Shown: one piece after another, positions 49,262 through 56,521 of the stretch
Numbering within the stretch: the stretch's first letter is position 1
How the letters are laid out: each line of letters starts with the position of its first letter
NCBI RefSeq assembly: GCF_002207765.1
Contig: NZ_BDGJ01000168.1
Coordinates: 1-64,000, forward strand
DNA: 64,000 nucleotides
From: Calderihabitans maritimus
GTDB lineage: Bacteria > Bacillota > KKC1 > Calderihabitantales > Calderihabitantaceae
Direction: 5' to 3'
Made by a program: the position numbers and the translations under genes
The notes under the pieces: generated by a model
What the model saw: the letters and a program-made list of their open reading frames with translations, nothing else
What the model was told of the DNA's origin: nothing
Database searches by the model: none

Positions 49262-49958
49262 GGTTGAAAATATCGATGTAAAGTATGGCGCAATCCATGC
49301 ACTGAAAGGGGTTTCCCTAGAGGTAAAAGCAGGTGAAATTGTTACCTTAATAGGAGCTAATGGAGCAGGTAAGAGCACTACCTTGCGAACGATTTCCGGG
49401 TTGTTGAGGCCTCAAAACGGCAATATTTTCTTCATGGATAAAGATATAACTGGAATGCCTGCCCAGCATATAGTTAAACAAGGTATTTCCCATGTGCCGG
49501 AAGGCCGACGGGTATTTGCCAACCTCACTGTGATGGAGAATTTGGAATTAGGCGCTTATCTAGAGAAGGACAGGAAAAAAATTAAGGAAAGTTTTGAACG
49601 AGTTTTTACTAGATTTCCCCGCCTATATGAAAGAAAAAACCAGTTAGCGGGAACGCTGAGCGGCGGAGAGCAGCAGATGTTAGCTATCGGGAGGGCATTA
49701 ATGTCCAAGCCTAAATTGCTTCTATTGGACGAGCCTTCTATGGGACTGGCACCTATTTTAGTTCAGGAAATATTTGAGATTATTAATGAAATCAACAAGG
49801 CAGGGACTACAATTCTGTTAGTTGAGCAAAATGCCCATATGGCCTTGTCAATTGCGCATAAGGGATATGTGTTGGAAACAGGCAGAATCGTACTGCAAGG
49901 TTCCGCTAAAGAACTGGCCGAGAGCGAAGACGTTAAGAAGGCGTATTTGGGCGGTTAA
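49254..49958 (+). CDS. livF: Branched-chain amino acid ABC transporter ATPase LivF
   Basis: 234 residues, GTG start overlapping livG by 8 bases. Walker A GANGAGKST, signature LSGGEQQM, Walker B LLLLDEPSMGLAP and switch VEQNAH. Pairs with LivG in the cytoplasm. Confidence 0.95.
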   Translation: MLRVENIDVKYGAIHALKGVSLEVKAGEIVTLIGANGAGKSTTLRTISGLLRPQNGNIFFMDKDITGMPAQHIVKQGISHVPEGRRVFANLTVMENLELGAYLEKDRKKIKESFERVFTRFPRLYERKNQLAGTLSGGEQQMLAIGRALMSKPKLLLLDEPSMGLAPILVQEIFEIINEINKAGTTILLVEQNAHMALSIAHKGYVLETGRIVLQGSAKELAESEDVKKAYLGG

Positions 49959-50066
49959 ATAAGATATGTTTACCGGTTGGGTTGGCTGGCTGGGAAAAGA
50001 GTATAGAGGTTTTGCTTCAGGAGAGAATAAGAAGGAGAAGAAAACAATCCGAAGGAGGCTTTATCA

Positions 50067-50354
50067 ATGGGGATAAGACTAAACCAGATTCAGCAGTACG
50101 TTGAGGCCAACAAACCGGTGTTAGTACAAGGATGCTTTGGGAACGATATGGAGAGTGCATGGCGCATTACGGTACAAAATACTAAACAAGATGGGATGAA
50201 ACATATCTTATTATCATCTTTTGACAGCAGTTTGATTTTGCAGGAGGAAGAAATAGCCAATATAGTCCCGGGCGACCAGTATAATTCGTTAATGGTGAGA
50301 CTTGATAACGGGCAGGAGATCTATATCAGCCCTCAAAACCCTATCGGTCGATGA
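50067..50354 (+). CDS. Hypothetical protein between livF and selC
   Basis: 95 residues, ATG with strong AAGGAGGC site. No membrane segments; one Cys. The C-terminal half (ITVQNTKQDGMKHILLSSFD and IVPGDQYNSLMVRLDNGQEI) is predicted to be beta-rich, like a small barrel. No family recognised. Likely a real gene given its ribosome site, but unrelated to its neighbours by anything visible. Confidence 0.55.
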   Translation: MGIRLNQIQQYVEANKPVLVQGCFGNDMESAWRITVQNTKQDGMKHILLSSFDSSLILQEEEIANIVPGDQYNSLMVRLDNGQEIYISPQNPIGR

Positions 50355-50403
50355 TGAAGACTTTTGGGCAATGCAAGTAGAACTTCGTTCCAAAGGTTAA
50401 CTT

Positions 50404-50432
50404 TTGCAAACAGTTATGACTCGTGTTAAAAT
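50404..50432 (+). promoter_or_regulatory. selC promoter
   Basis: TTGCAA (50404-50409), 17-base spacer, TAAAAT (50427-50432), placing the start a few bases before the tRNA. Confidence 0.7.
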
Positions 50433-50448
50433 AGATAGTGCCGGTTGT

Positions 50449-50545
50449 GGGGGTGGATTGGGCCTGGTGGCCTGCCTGGACTTCAAATCCAGTGGGAGGC
50501 GGTGATCCCGTCTTCGGTGGGTTCGATTCCCACACACTCCCGCCA
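50449..50545 (+). tRNA. selC: tRNA-Sec (anticodon TCA)
   Basis: Anticodon arm CTGGA-CTTCAAA-TCCAG gives TCA. Eight-base acceptor (GGGGGTGG/ACACTCCC, with one G-U and a G-A at the base) plus 5-bp T stem (GTGGG/CCCAC), an extended D stem (GGGCC/GGCCT) and a long variable arm (AGGCGG/CCGTCT) are the bacterial tRNA-Sec features. Discriminator G, encoded CCA. Charged by SerS and converted by SelA. Confidence 0.97.
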
Positions 50546-51046
50546 AAAAGATATTAAACTGGTTTGTATATTACTTAACCCATAAAGTGGCCAGATTGGC
50601 CACTTTATGCTTGTAAAAGATACTAGTAATCTTTTAAATCATTAGGGACGACGTTGAACTGACCCTTTTAAAGTAGGTTGCACACGGGAAATTATATTCC
50701 CGTTGACCTTTGGGTTAAGGGGATTGTTTTTGGGTGGCCATTTTTTATTTAAGGTGTAGGCAGTGGAAGTATTTTTTAAGCAAAGTAATAACTCATGTCT
50801 CAAAAATAAGATACAGACAGTTTCAAAAAAATTATTGAAAAAATTGTTGACAAATGTTTGCAATTTACGATTTAATAGTAATATATAAATATTGCTATGT
50901 CTGATACCCGGAATGGCGCAGTAACTTCTTACACTGCGTAAGGTATAATAATAGGTTGGGCCCTGGGAATTAAAAATGTTACATGTTCTATCGGTAATTT
51001 AAATCCGCCTTTCGATGATGCAAAGCTTGAGAAGGAGGTTATAATT
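50546..51046 (+). other. 500-bp gap with a long leader for the zinc-ribbon gene
   Basis: No convincing coding frame. It holds a 12-bp inverted repeat (50581-50609), a promoter TTGACA (50847-50852)/TTTAAT (50871-50876, 18-base spacer), and within the resulting roughly 165-nt leader a 7-bp hairpin GCGCAGT ... ACTGCGT (around 50917-50940). A cis-acting RNA or small RNA could be present; no known riboswitch class was recognised. Confidence 0.4.
50581..50609. repeat. Perfect 12-bp inverted repeat after selC
   Basis: CATAAAGTGGCC-AGATT-GGCCACTTTATG. No T run follows on either strand; could act as a factor-independent end of the selC transcript or a protein site. Confidence 0.6.
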
Positions 51047-51253
51047 GTGAATATGAGTAAACGCTACCAATGTACAGTCTGCAACCATTTTTTTCAGGTG
51101 TCGTACAGTGCGGGTAATAACAGGAAGCGGATGCCCTGCCCCCAGTGTGGCGGTAAGGCCCAGAGGAGATATCAGCAGCCAACCGCTTGGAGGCAGCGAA
51201 TAGTTAGTTCCGGATGGGGAAGAGGGGGGCCTCAAGGACGGTCCAAATACTAA
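51047..51253 (+). CDS. Zinc-ribbon protein with Arg/Gly-rich tail
   Basis: 68 residues, GTG start after AGAAGGAGGT. Two CxxC pairs (CTVC and CPQC, FmdB-like zinc ribbon) and a basic tail ending in GRGGPQGRSKY that could contact nucleic acid. Function unknown. Followed by two hairpin terminators. Confidence 0.65.
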   Translation: MNMSKRYQCTVCNHFFQVSYSAGNNRKRMPCPQCGGKAQRRYQQPTAWRQRIVSSGWGRGGPQGRSKY

Positions 51254-51305
51254 GCGGCATAGATATCCTCTGCTACCGGGAGATTAAATCTACAGAATTA
51301 ACCTG

Positions 51306-51336
51306 AACCAGAAACCTATCAGCTTTCTGGTTATTT
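51306..51336 (+). terminator. Terminator after the zinc-ribbon gene
   Basis: AACCAGAAA (51306-51314) / TTTCTGGTT (51324-51332), followed by ATTT. Confidence 0.55.
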
Positions 51337-51345
51337 GGAATCAAT

Positions 51346-51374
51346 AAGCCGGTGATTAACTCACCGGCTTTTAA
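51346..51374. terminator. Bidirectional terminator between convergent genes
   Basis: AAGCCGGTGA-TTAAC-TCACCGGCTT with TTAATT on the plus side and a T-rich flank on the minus side; separates the zinc-ribbon gene from the convergent DUF6951-like gene. Confidence 0.7.
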
Positions 51375-51434
51375 TTAGGCTACCTTGCTACCATAGCATA
51401 ATTTTAGCAGGCTAAAATTTACAAGAAATTTTTT

Positions 51435-51749
51435 TTATTTTTGGCTGAAGATTATTTCCGCGTTTTTGGGAACGGCTAAGCCCGCAGCTACTTCCGTAGC
51501 TTTAATAATAGCCGCCGGGACCGGACAGCCGGGGTGTTTCAAGTGTCTTCCTGCCAGGATGAATACGGGGTTATCGAGAATTTTTGTAAAAGCAATTTTG
51601 AAAGTTTCCCCCTGCGTCAGTTCTGCGGCCAGTTTCTGCACGCTGGGACACTGGGTTTCAATGTGAAAGTTCGCTTCTTTTTTTCCGGCCTGGACTTCAA
51701 TAACCGTGGAGAAACCGCAGGCACCGGCGTGTACCTGAACTTTAGTCAT
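51435..51749 (-). CDS. Small cysteine-containing protein (DUF6951-like)
   Basis: 104 residues beginning MTKVQVHAGACGFSTVIEVQ, with further cysteines at ETQCPSVQ and HPGCPVPAAI. Resembles a family of small proteins in anaerobes (DUF6951), unknown function, possibly metal- or cluster-binding through its three cysteines. ATG at 51749. Divergent from the ferredoxin gene. Confidence 0.6.
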   Translation of the reverse strand: MTKVQVHAGACGFSTVIEVQAGKKEANFHIETQCPSVQKLAAELTQGETFKIAFTKILDNPVFILAGRHLKHPGCPVPAAIIKATEVAAGLAVPKNAEIIFSQK

Positions 51750-51867
51750 TTAGTGTTCCCTCCTAAGACTAGATAATTTCGTATTTACTGTTTCTGTGTT
51801 TCGTTGTCACTTCCTCTCTTTATAGGAAAGAAATTTAATTACGGAGTGAAAAACTTAACAGTAGCTA

Positions 51868-51883
51868 TGTGAAGCAGGTCACA
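51868..51883 (+). promoter_or_regulatory. Crp/Fnr-family binding site upstream of the ferredoxin gene
   Basis: TGTGAAGCAGGTCACA, a perfect TGTGA-N6-TCACA palindrome, the consensus bound by Crp and by Gram-positive Fnr. A TACAAT -10 at 51905-51910 would place the transcription start near 51917 and the site at about -41.5, the class II activator position. An alternative TATAAT at 51887-51892 would make it a repressor-type location. Confidence 0.8.
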
Positions 51884-51943
51884 GTTTATAATTATATTTC
51901 AGATTACAATTAAATTAAATCAAATTTTAGGGAGGAGATAGCT

Positions 51944-52663
51944 ATGGCAATTAGAAACATTGTCAAGATAGATGAAGATAAATGTAACGGCTGCGGTCTC
52001 TGTGTACCGGCATGTGCGGAGGGCGCTATCCAAATTGTTGATGGGAAAGCGCGATTAATTGCTGACCGTTACTGCGATGGTTTGGGGGCATGTTTGGGGC
52101 ACTGTCCCAACGACGCTATAACCATTATAAAGAGAGAAGCAGAGGAGTTTGATGAAGAAGCAGTTAAAGAACACCTGGCAAGCAGGAAACAGTCTTCCCA
52201 CATGATCGGCAGTTGTCCGGGAAGTAGAGTAATGTCTTTAGAAAAGACAAAGCGCCTGGAACGGGAAGCTGAATCCGGTGATCTAAAAATCAGCATTCGT
52301 TCCCAGCTTACCCAATGGCCTGTGCAGTTGATGCTGGTTCCGGCCAATGCTTCTTTCTTGCAAAATGCAGATCTGCTTTTGACTGCCGACTGCGTTCCTT
52401 TTGCCTATGCTAATTACCACTTGGACTTGTTAAAAGGAAAAAAAGTCTTGGTCGGCTGTCCGAAGTTGGACGACTTACAATATTATGTGGGTAAATTGAC
52501 GGATATCTTCCGGTTGAATGATTTGCGGAGTATAACCGTAGCTTATATGGAGGTTCCCTGCTGTTCCGGCTTAGTAAGGGCCGTCAGGGAAGCCATGAAA
52601 AATGCCGGAAAATCGATACCAATCGATTTGGTTCAAATAGGCATAGACGGTCAAAAGCAATAG
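51944..52663 (+). CDS. Ferredoxin-domain protein with atypical second cluster
   Basis: 239 residues. N-terminal ferredoxin module: C14/C17/C20/C24 (CNGCGLCVPAC) then C44, C50, C54 in CDGLGACLGHCP, where residue 47, usually the second Cys, is Leu. The second cluster may be [3Fe-4S] or absent. A C-terminal domain of about 130 residues has further cysteines (GCPKLDD, PCCSG). Members of this family occur near hybrid cluster proteins and Fnr-type sites in anaerobes; the substrate is unknown. GGGAGGAG ribosome site. Confidence 0.75.
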   Translation: MAIRNIVKIDEDKCNGCGLCVPACAEGAIQIVDGKARLIADRYCDGLGACLGHCPNDAITIIKREAEEFDEEAVKEHLASRKQSSHMIGSCPGSRVMSLEKTKRLEREAESGDLKISIRSQLTQWPVQLMLVPANASFLQNADLLLTADCVPFAYANYHLDLLKGKKVLVGCPKLDDLQYYVGKLTDIFRLNDLRSITVAYMEVPCCSGLVRAVREAMKNAGKSIPIDLVQIGIDGQKQ

Positions 52664-52675
52664 CTAATTCGACAA

Positions 52676-52709
52676 TCCCGGGAACTTTCAACTCCCGGGG
52701 TTTTTTTAT
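52676..52709 (+). terminator. Rho-independent terminator after the ferredoxin-like gene
   Basis: CCCGGGA (52677-52683) / TCCCGGG (52693-52699) and a run of seven T residues. Confidence 0.92.
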
Positions 52710-52818
52710 TATTGTAACTTGAAAAAATCTCCTTCTCATACAAGAAGCAACAATTTTCTTCCAGAAATTGTCTTATAATTAAGTATAGTATGGCCGTGTC
52801 CAAAGGAGGGGTATTTCA

Positions 52819-54081
52819 TTGAAAGATAATCGATATGTTGAAATAGCGGGAAATCTTTGTTCTCTGACCGACCTATTGAAACAAAAATTATATTATAGCT
52901 GCGGCGAAGGCTTAACCAATTTGGTTGAATGGGTCCATTCGAAGATGCTTCGTGACTATTTGCCGGAAAAGGTTGAAGAAACCGTGCTGACCTGTTTGCA
53001 GAACAATCCCTGTTTTAAGCAAGGGGAGGATAACCTATGGTATCTTAACAAAGAAGGAAATAAGGATAATGACTGGGTGTACAAGCTGCTCCAAAAAGCA
53101 AAAAAACCCTTGAGTATAGAGGAATTGGCAGGGAAGGGTGCCAGAGGAGGAAAGGGAAAAAAACAGTTAATTAAAAATATGAAGTTGAGCTCCGACGGAA
53201 GATTCATTCAATTGGAAAATGGGAAGTGGGTCCTGGCTGATTGGCGCTTACTTAAGGAGATAAGAGATAAAGATGTAGATAAAATCTACGAGTTAATCCA
53301 GCAATGTAAATGTCCAGTTTCTTTGAGAGAAGTGGCGCAACAGCTATTTAATTTAAACTTAGAAGAAACCAATATGTGGGAAAAGCTGGAGAACAATGAA
53401 CGTTTTATTTGGATAGATGAGGATCGGTGGTTCTTAAAGGAACTGCTGTTACCAGAGAAAAATAATAAAACTCCGTACCTGAAACACTTGAAAGAAATGA
53501 GAATCTTACCTGATATCGCCTTACAACAGGAAAAGTGGGAGAAAGAGCGGGCGGCGCTTACAAGAGAAGTGAATGAGCTAAAAGCTTCGTTGGAGGAGGC
53601 TCACAAGGCCCGTGAAGAAGCTGCTGCCACTTTAGCTCAGCAGATAGCCATGGGCAACCACCTGAAACTGCTACAGAGACAGAAAGAAAAACTGGAAGCC
53701 AAAGCAGCATCCATTTTACGCCAATGTCGCCTGTGGGTTGACAGAGCAAGACGGTTGGAGGAGGAAAAAGCAGGTTATGAGGAAACGATAAATGGACTGC
53801 AGCAAGAGATCAATAAGTTATATCAGAAAATGGAGCGATTGCGACAGGAAGCAGAGGACCGTCAAACTCGCCTACAGGCGGAGCTGAATGATATCAGTGG
53901 AGAGCTGGCCAAGGTTTTACGCAGTAATCATCAACTGGAACTGGCTTTGGATGCGGCGCAAGAAACCAAGAAGAAGTTGGAGGAAACTGTTCATAAACTA
54001 AAATCAAAAACACGCCATCCTTTGGTACGGTGGACTCTGTACATACTTACCTGGTGGGAGCGTTTATGGGGGATAAAATAG
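52819..54081 (+). CDS. Coiled-coil protein with N-terminal winged-helix-like repeats
   Basis: 420 residues, TTG start with AAAGGAGGGG. Residues 1-230 contain repeats of about 70-80 residues, each ending in an FxxxxxxxW-type strand (e.g. NPCFKQGEDNLWYL, GRFIQLENGKWVLADW, ERFIWIDEDRWFL), resembling HARE/winged-helix modules. Residues 240-400 form a long coiled coil, and the tail WTLYILTWWERLWG is aromatic and possibly membrane-associated. No known family; it may bind DNA or RNA and dimerise through the coiled coil. Confidence 0.65.
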   Translation: MKDNRYVEIAGNLCSLTDLLKQKLYYSCGEGLTNLVEWVHSKMLRDYLPEKVEETVLTCLQNNPCFKQGEDNLWYLNKEGNKDNDWVYKLLQKAKKPLSIEELAGKGARGGKGKKQLIKNMKLSSDGRFIQLENGKWVLADWRLLKEIRDKDVDKIYELIQQCKCPVSLREVAQQLFNLNLEETNMWEKLENNERFIWIDEDRWFLKELLLPEKNNKTPYLKHLKEMRILPDIALQQEKWEKERAALTREVNELKASLEEAHKAREEAAATLAQQIAMGNHLKLLQRQKEKLEAKAASILRQCRLWVDRARRLEEEKAGYEETINGLQQEINKLYQKMERLRQEAEDRQTRLQAELNDISGELAKVLRSNHQLELALDAAQETKKKLEETVHKLKSKTRHPLVRWTLYILTWWERLWGIK

Positions 54082-54093
54082 TTATTTTCTTAA

Positions 54094-54122
54094 TTGACAA
54101 TACCCCTCAGGAAAAATATAAT
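54094..54122 (+). promoter_or_regulatory. Consensus sigma-A promoter of ilvN
   Basis: TTGACA (54094-54099), 17-base spacer, TATAAT (54117-54122). Only about 27 bases separate the predicted start site from the ATG, so no room for a T-box or attenuator. Confidence 0.88.
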
Positions 54123-54156
54123 ACACTTAAACTAGCGGAGCTTGAGGGGGTTTACT

Positions 54157-54651
54157 ATGAAGCATACTTTGGCATTACTGGTGGTCAACCGGCCCACGGT
54201 ACTTTCTCATATCTCCGGCCTGATAAGCAGGAGGTTTTACAACATTGAGAGTATTGCTGCCGGCCCTACCGAAGATCCTAAAGTAACTAGGATTACGTTG
54301 GTGGTTGAGTGTGAGGAGCATGAGATAGATCAAGTTATTATGCAAATATCTAAACTGGTAGATGTAATTAAAGTAACCAACCTTACCTCGGTAAAATCGA
54401 TTACCCGTGAGCTTGCTTTAATCAAGGTTAAGGCGGTTCCGGAGAAGCGAACTGATATTGTGGATATTGTTAATATTTTCCGTGCCAAGATTGTAGATGT
54501 AAATCGGGAGACTATGGTTATTGAACTGACTGGGGAAACGGACAAGATTGATGCCCTTTTGGACGTGTTGCAGGAACATGGAATTGTTGAGATTGTCCGA
54601 ACAGGAAAGATTGCTCTGTCTCGAGGGCCGGAATCGGCTAAAGAATTATAG
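54157..54651 (+). CDS. ilvN: Acetolactate synthase small (regulatory) subunit
   Basis: 164 residues from ATG 54157 (GAGGGGG). ACT domain (VNRPTVLSHISGLISRRFYN) and a C-terminal ACT-like regulatory half. IlvN normally binds valine and activates the catalytic IlvB. No ilvB or other ilv gene lies within the window; the gene is a single-gene unit with its own promoter and terminator. Confidence 0.92.
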   Translation: MKHTLALLVVNRPTVLSHISGLISRRFYNIESIAAGPTEDPKVTRITLVVECEEHEIDQVIMQISKLVDVIKVTNLTSVKSITRELALIKVKAVPEKRTDIVDIVNIFRAKIVDVNRETMVIELTGETDKIDALLDVLQEHGIVEIVRTGKIALSRGPESAKEL

Positions 54652-54685
54652 TTTAGTTGCTTTGTTCGAGAAATAATACGGTGAA

Positions 54686-54714
54686 AAGTCTGGCTAAAAG
54701 ACCAGACTTTTTCA
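54686..54714 (+). terminator. Rho-independent terminator after ilvN
   Basis: AAGTCTGG-(CTAAAAGA)-CCAGACTT stem (54686-54709) followed by TTTTC. Confidence 0.88.
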
Positions 54715-54785
54715 TTGCGTTTGGTTAATCAAGTTGCAAAAACATTTTATGTTTGAAGCTAATCAAGAGTGATAGGAGAGATTCG

Positions 54786-55037
54786 ATGGACAGGAACTTG
54801 TTAAATTTAAAGGAGTTTTGGGTGATTACTTTTTCTTCCACGCATGATGCTCTGCACGCGGATAAGGTTCTCCGGCAGCAGAATCTTCCTTATCTGCTGA
54901 TACCGACGCCCCGGGAAATTTCCAGAGGCTGTGGAATTTCGGTCAAGCTTTCCGGTGCGGACCTAAAACAAGTTCTAAGAATTTTAGAGGACCATAAAGT
55001 ACAATTTCGTGAAGTTCACTGTATCAAACGAAATTAA
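54786..55037 (+). CDS. DUF3343 family protein (putative Se/S carrier-like)
   Basis: 83 residues from ATG 54786 (AGGAGA site). WVITFSSTHDALHADKVLR and PTPREISRGCGISVKL match DUF3343, annotated as a putative selenium/sulfur carrier with a conserved cysteine (Cys in RGCG). Its presence 4 kb from selC and near a sulfur-assimilation operon is suggestive. Function not proven. Confidence 0.8.
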   Translation: MDRNLLNLKEFWVITFSSTHDALHADKVLRQQNLPYLLIPTPREISRGCGISVKLSGADLKQVLRILEDHKVQFREVHCIKRN

Positions 55038-55114
55038 GTTACAAATCATAATAGAAGCAAAAAGAACATAGAAATAACCCTTTGGGTAGCGTCACTGTTT
55101 GCTACTTGTTTCCC

Positions 55115-55143
55115 TTTACAGACGGGACAGGGACGGTTATAAT
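55115..55143 (+). promoter_or_regulatory. Promoter of the DUF1858 gene
   Basis: TTTACA (55115-55120), 17-base spacer, TATAAT (55138-55143). Confidence 0.7.
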
Positions 55144-55173
55144 GGAAACTAACAGGTTATTGGGGGTGATAAT

Positions 55174-55392
55174 TTGCAGATTACTAAGGACATGAGTATC
55201 ACGGAAGTGGTTTCCAAGTATCCGCAGACGGCTCGTGTTTTTATGGAGCACGGCATGGGTTGTCTTGGTTGTGCTGCGGCTCAGTTTGAAAGCATTGCCC
55301 AGGGAGCGGCGGTCCATGGTATTGACGTGGATGCTCTCGTAGCCGACCTCAACAAAATGGTTGAAAAAATTGAGAAGTCGGCAGAAAGTTAA
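55174..55392 (+). CDS. DUF1858 redox-disulfide protein
   Basis: 72 residues, TTG start with GGGGGTG. ITKDMSITEVVSKYPQTARV followed by GMGCLGCAAAQFE with a CxxC pair, the hallmark of DUF1858 proteins (hybrid cluster protein-associated redox disulfide domain). Probably a thiol redox carrier. Confidence 0.85.
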   Translation: MQITKDMSITEVVSKYPQTARVFMEHGMGCLGCAAAQFESIAQGAAVHGIDVDALVADLNKMVEKIEKSAES

Positions 55393-55417
55393 GGTAAAAA
55401 AAGCAAACTGTTGACAA

Positions 55418-55456
55418 AGCGGGTAACCCTGATGGCAGGGATACCCGCTTTTTTAT
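55418..55456 (+). terminator. Rho-independent terminator after DUF1858
   Basis: AGCGGGTAACCCT ... AGGGATACCCGCT stem and TTTTTT. Confidence 0.9.
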
Positions 55457-55477
55457 GTTTTTAAAACCAATCAATTT

Positions 55478-55523
55478 AATAGGATATAAACCTATTGACA
55501 GCTTTCAAGTATTGGACTAAAAT
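55478..55523 (+). promoter_or_regulatory. cysK-cooS operon promoter with an overlapping inverted repeat
   Basis: TTGACA (55495-55500), 17-base spacer, TAAAAT (55518-55523). An inverted repeat AATAGG-N7-CCTATT (55478-55496) overlaps the -35 element, a place where a repressor such as an Rrf2-type (CymR-like) cysteine regulator might act. The regulator identity is a guess. Confidence 0.6.
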
Positions 55524-55581
55524 ACACTTAACATAATTTTGAGTAAACCGATAGGATTTCATAAGCTTAGGGGGTAGGAAA

Positions 55582-56508
55582 ATGAAACGAATTCATGAAA
55601 ACATAACCGAACTTATTGGCAATACGCCGATGCTGCGTCTCAACAAAGTCAATGACACGGAAGCCGAAATAATTGCCAAGCTGGAGGCCTTTAACCCCGG
55701 AGGAAGCGTAAAAGACCGTATAGCCTTAAGTATGATCGAAGCTGCGGAAAAGGAAGGAAAAATTAACAAAAATACGGTGATAATTGAACCTACCAGCGGA
55801 AATACAGGTATTGGTCTGGCTCTGGTTGCAGCAGCTAAAGGCTATCGCCTAATATTGACCATGCCTGAAACTATGAGTTTGGAGAGAAGAAATCTCCTAA
55901 AAGCTTTTGGGGCGGAACTGGTCCTGACCCCGGGAGCGGAAGGAATGAAAGGGGCCATTCGCAAGGCGGAAGAACTGGCCCGGGAATATTCGAATTCTTT
56001 TATTCCTCAACAGTTTGAAAACCCGGCCAACCCGGAAATTCACCGTAAAACTACCGCGGAAGAAATCTGGCGGGATACCGGAGGTAAGGTGGACATAGTG
56101 GTTGCCGGTGTGGGAACTGGCGGAACGATAACCGGTGTGGGGGAGGTTTTAAAACAGTATAAGCCGGATGTCTATATAGTAGCGGTGGAACCGGCAGATT
56201 CACCGGTTCTTTCGGGAGGACTGCCGGGTCCCCATAAGATTCAGGGAATAGGGGCCGGCTTCATACCGGAGATCCTTAACATCGAAGTGTTAGATGAAAT
56301 CGTACAGGTAACTGACGAACAGGCCATGGAAGCAGCCCGCCGTCTAGCCAGGGAAGAAGGAGTACTGGCAGGTATTTCTTCGGGAGCGGCTCTCCATGCT
56401 GCTTTAACAGTGGCCAGAAGACCGGAAAATAAAGGGAAACGAGTGGTGGTAGTCCTTCCCGACACAGGAGAACGTTATCTTTCCACCAGCCTGTTTAAGG
56501 GAATCTAA
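55582..56508 (+). CDS. cysK: Cysteine synthase A (O-acetylserine sulfhydrylase)
   Basis: 308 residues. PLP lysine Lys44 in NPGGSVKDR, the TSGNTG loop at 71-76 and [10 protein letters not shown] for phosphate binding. Catalyses O-acetylserine plus sulfide to cysteine. It is the first gene of an apparent operon with cooS, starting 13 bases before it, and would trap any sulfide made there. Confidence 0.96.
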   Translation: MKRIHENITELIGNTPMLRLNKVNDTEAEIIAKLEAFNPGGSVKDRIALSMIEAAEKEGKINKNTVIIEPTSGNTGIGLALVAAAKGYRLILTMPETMSLERRNLLKAFGAELVLTPGAEGMKGAIRKAEELAREYSNSFIPQQFENPANPEIHRKTTAEEIWRDTGGKVDIVVAGVGTGGTITGVGEVLKQYKPDVYIVAVEPADSPVLSGGLPGPHKIQGIGAGFIPEILNIEVLDEIVQVTDEQAMEAARRLAREEGVLAGISSGAALHAALTVARRPENKGKRVVVVLPDTGERYLSTSLFKGI

Positions 56509-56521
56509 AGGGGGAAATGGC

